43,452 nt of DNA, taken from the NCBI GenBank assembly GCA_046704445.1, contig JBJKRW010000020.1, forward strand, positions 1-43,452. Direction: 5' to 3'. A model generated the notes under the pieces. It ran no database searches. It saw only the letters and a list, made by a program, of their open reading frames with translations, and was not told the DNA's origin. Positions within the stretch are counted from its first letter, which is position 1; every line of letters starts with the position of its first letter. The position numbers and the translations under genes are program-made. Origin of the DNA: JBJKRW01 sp046704445. Its GTDB lineage: Bacteria; Patescibacteriota; Microgenomatia; UBA1406; GWC2-37-13. Shown in pieces: positions 41,679 through 43,452 of the stretch.

Positions 41679-43217
41679 CTACACAAATCCCGGAAAAAAA
41701 TCTTTTTTAATATGCGCTTCAACAACGCCCATCTGTTTTAACGTAGCATTAAAACCGTCCACCATGGCATGGGGACCGGAAAGATAAAATATGCGTTCCG
41801 AAAAGTCGGGAATTTCCTCTCGAATTATTTGGTCATTGACCCGTCCTGTTTTTCCCTGCCATCCTGCGGGAACCGCATTGAGGTCGGTCAGCGTATAGAT
41901 GACTTTGACGGAAAGATTCTGTTGTGCCTTGGTTAATACATCCGCGTATGCAATTTCCGATACGGTTTTGTTCGAATAGACAACTATGATGTCGCGTTTT
42001 TCGTTCATATCGATCAGATATTTCAGAATGCTCCTAAAGGGAGTAATTCCTATTCCTCCCGCAACAAATACGAGTTTTTGTGAGTCGTCTTTCGGTAAGG
42101 TAAAATCGCCTGCAAGTTGACCCGCCACAATAGGTTTTTGGCCGTCCATAGACAACATGGCTTTTTTGTAACTGCTTGCCGGCTGGTAAAATTTTACCCC
42201 GATTCTGAAGTCGGGTTCGGTAGGAGAGGAGGCAATGGTAAAATAACGGCGGTTTCCTCTGTCGTCACTGTGCTCGTGAGGCAAAGTCCATTCCATATAT
42301 TGACCGGGAGCAAAATTAAGTTTTTTTTCCAGAGGAAAAATAAAATCATACGTGTCATCGGCTACTTTGATTTTATCGTGCAGTTGCAGAACAAGTTTTA
42401 TTTTCGGACTTACGAGATACGAAAATATATTACCCGCAATAAGGGCAAGTTCCGGAGTTGAGTAAAGCGTGCCGATGTGGACCTGAGGGGAAAAAAGAAT
42501 GCCGACAAATATTCCGTACATAATTTGGAGTGCATAGGTCGGTGGTGTGGTCAACGGTTCCGTAAGCATGACAAAAGCGAAAAACCATAGAGAAGAATGA
42601 AAAAAGACATTGTTGAATACTGAGGTTAAGGGAGAACCTTTCAAAACCGCGAACGATGCAATGGTCATAAAAGCGGTCAAAATAAACGCAAAGATCATGT
42701 CCTCTTTCCGTATTTTTCTGACGATCAAAAGTCCTCCTATAAGCACAAAAGGCATGAGAGGGGCGTTGCCTACCCACCAGCTTGCCGATTGTCCGAAACC
42801 CAAAGTGGTCAGGGCAACAGCGATAGCAACCGGGTTGAAAATATGCTTATTTTTTACGGCAAAAATATATTTTGAAGACATGGCCAGGACGGCTGCCCAT
42901 CCCAAAAAGACGAAATCGTGAAGACTCCTTAAAGGCGTGATGATCAACGCGAGAATCAAGGCGGAAATATAGACAGATTCAACATTGGTGGGCGCATTAA
43001 ACACGCGTGAGAAGATCTTATTCGTAACAAGGCTTACCAGGAGAAGAAAAAGAGCCGAGGCGGCAAGAGAATACGGATTGTACGGAAGTAATCCTAAGAA
43101 TCCGAAAACTACCCCCAGAGCAATAAGTCCGATAAGGTAATACAATACAAGCCGGTACATGGTGATGCGGTTCAAAAAGTCATCAACGAATTTCATCATG
43201 GTATTAGTGTAAAACAT
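41679..43217 (-). CDS. NqrB/RnfD-like membrane domain fused to ferredoxin-NAD(P) reductase
   Basis: A 512-residue fusion. The first ~270 residues have about eight membrane segments with the NqrB/RnfD motifs KHIFNPVAIAVAL and VMLTEPLTTPP. The C-terminal ~230 residues form a ferredoxin-reductase-like module with FAD motif RRYFTIASSPTE and NAD(P) motif VAGGIGITPFRSIL, then YLSGPHAMV. The flavinylation Thr (SGAT-type) expected after the fourth helix of RnfD/NqrB is not seen: the region reads GQSASWWVGNAP. The start may be ATG 43199 instead of 43217 (the latter overlaps apbE by 14 bp). It should move electrons from NAD(P)H across the membrane to flavin carriers. Confidence 0.85.
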   Translation of the reverse strand: MFYTNTMMKFVDDFLNRITMYRLVLYYLIGLIALGVVFGFLGLLPYNPYSLAASALFLLLVSLVTNKIFSRVFNAPTNVESVYISALILALIITPLRSLHDFVFLGWAAVLAMSSKYIFAVKNKHIFNPVAIAVALTTLGFGQSASWWVGNAPLMPFVLIGGLLIVRKIRKEDMIFAFILTAFMTIASFAVLKGSPLTSVFNNVFFHSSLWFFAFVMLTEPLTTPPTYALQIMYGIFVGILFSPQVHIGTLYSTPELALIAGNIFSYLVSPKIKLVLQLHDKIKVADDTYDFIFPLEKKLNFAPGQYMEWTLPHEHSDDRGNRRYFTIASSPTEPDFRIGVKFYQPASSYKKAMLSMDGQKPIVAGQLAGDFTLPKDDSQKLVFVAGGIGITPFRSILKYLIDMNEKRDIIVVYSNKTVSEIAYADVLTKAQQNLSVKVIYTLTDLNAVPAGWQGKTGRVNDQIIREEIPDFSERIFYLSGPHAMVDGFNATLKQMGVVEAHIKKDFFPGFV

Positions 43218-43452
43218 AATTGGTAAATCCTGATGTATAAATGGCTTTTTTTTGTTTGGTAATCATATATCCTTCAAAATTGCGAAGCTTCTCAATAAAC
43301 GCGATTCCGTCGGTTCCCATGGCAAAGGCGGCAGTTGCAAATCGGTCCGCCTCATATACATTGGGTCCTATCACCGTGAGACTGACCGCGTCGGTTAAAG
43401 GGCCGGACGCATGCGGATTATATACATGCTGTCCTCTTATATACGTTCCCGA
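43204..43452 (-). CDS. apbE: ApbE-like FAD:protein FMN transferase (5' partial)
   Basis: The last 82 residues of a minus-strand gene that runs off the window edge; the stop is TAA at 43204-43206. The visible part has the ApbE ending: GQHVYNPHASGPLTDAVSLTVIGPN, then EADRFATAAFAMGTDG, matching the H-x-I-x-[DN]-P and ADAxxTxxFxxG motifs of the FMN transferase. ApbE attaches FMN to a Thr of partner proteins outside the membrane. Its gene directly precedes the NqrB/reductase fusion, so they form one unit. Confidence 0.85.
   Translation of the reverse strand, partial: SGTYIRGQHVYNPHASGPLTDAVSLTVIGPNVYEADRFATAAFAMGTDGIAFIEKLRNFEGYMITKQKKAIYTSGFTNYVLH

Noticed and set aside
1..43452. UGA recoded as Gly (SR1/Gracilibacteria code)
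   Set aside because: TGA closes clear genes, for example at 921-923, 4630-4632 and 1586-1588 (minus).
1..43452. CRISPR array or classical defence system
   Set aside because: No regularly spaced identical repeats and no Cas, restriction or toxin-antitoxin signatures were seen.

Overview
The window looks like chromosome from a member of the Candidate Phyla Radiation (Patescibacteria), most likely the Microgenomates side. The signs are very dense packing, many short convergent overlaps, a small CPR-type protein starting MCYNCGC, a DhnA-type aldolase, several GT-C-like membrane proteins, DUF5666 and DUF192 proteins, and a GldA/F/G-like ABC set. This placement is inferred from gene content; no rRNA or ribosomal protein gene is present to confirm it. 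TGA is used as a stop, so the recoded SR1/Gracilibacteria code does not apply.

Left part (1-4632): a partial GNAT-like acyltransferase, a PAP2 phosphatase and MFS transporter pair, a polyprenyl diphosphate synthase, and a divergent Crp/Fnr-type regulator. From 4689 to about 7540 lies the main accessory patch. It has a tRNA-Pro(TGG), the C-terminal remnant of a large serine recombinase whose reading frame runs antisense into the tRNA, a frameshifted phage-like gene, two AT-rich orphan genes, an attachment-site-like copy of the tRNA 3' end, and a degenerate ~58-bp repeat pair.

Central metabolism (7636-14829): argininosuccinate lyase, a LacD-like aldolase, a DUF192 protein and the small MCYNCGC protein on the plus strand face a four-gene minus-strand cluster, fba-fbp-gap-pgk. 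The GAPDH lacks the residues that select NAD, and a fructose bisphosphatase sits in the same cluster, which together suggest a gluconeogenic, NADPH-linked role.

Middle (15009-24042): HIT protein, alkyltransferase-like protein, SGNH hydrolase, two divergent polytopic membrane proteins with start codons separated by 20 bp, an N-domain-less ClpB behind a CIRCE operator, YidD, a half-size EamA protein, TrmD, and an Fe/Mn superoxide dismutase with a strong promoter and an operator-like palindrome.

Right part (24109-43452): an anchored beta-propeller protein followed by a GldA/F/G-like ABC system; Nudix, GltX and Era; an ECF sigma factor cluster with a small membrane protein, an Ig-like surface protein and a DUF5666 protein; AlkD, a second Nudix, GT-C-like and DUF2079 membrane proteins, TspO, an RRM protein, an OmpR-type two-component system, an anchored alpha/beta hydrolase, and at the right edge an NqrB/RnfD-ferredoxin-reductase fusion next to ApbE, which points to an extracytosolic flavin electron-transfer module.

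A recurring feature is that a -10 hexamer lies 5-12 bp before the start codon of most first-in-operon genes, which implies leaderless or nearly leaderless mRNAs. Shine-Dalgarno motifs are seen mainly inside operons and in front of the RRM protein.
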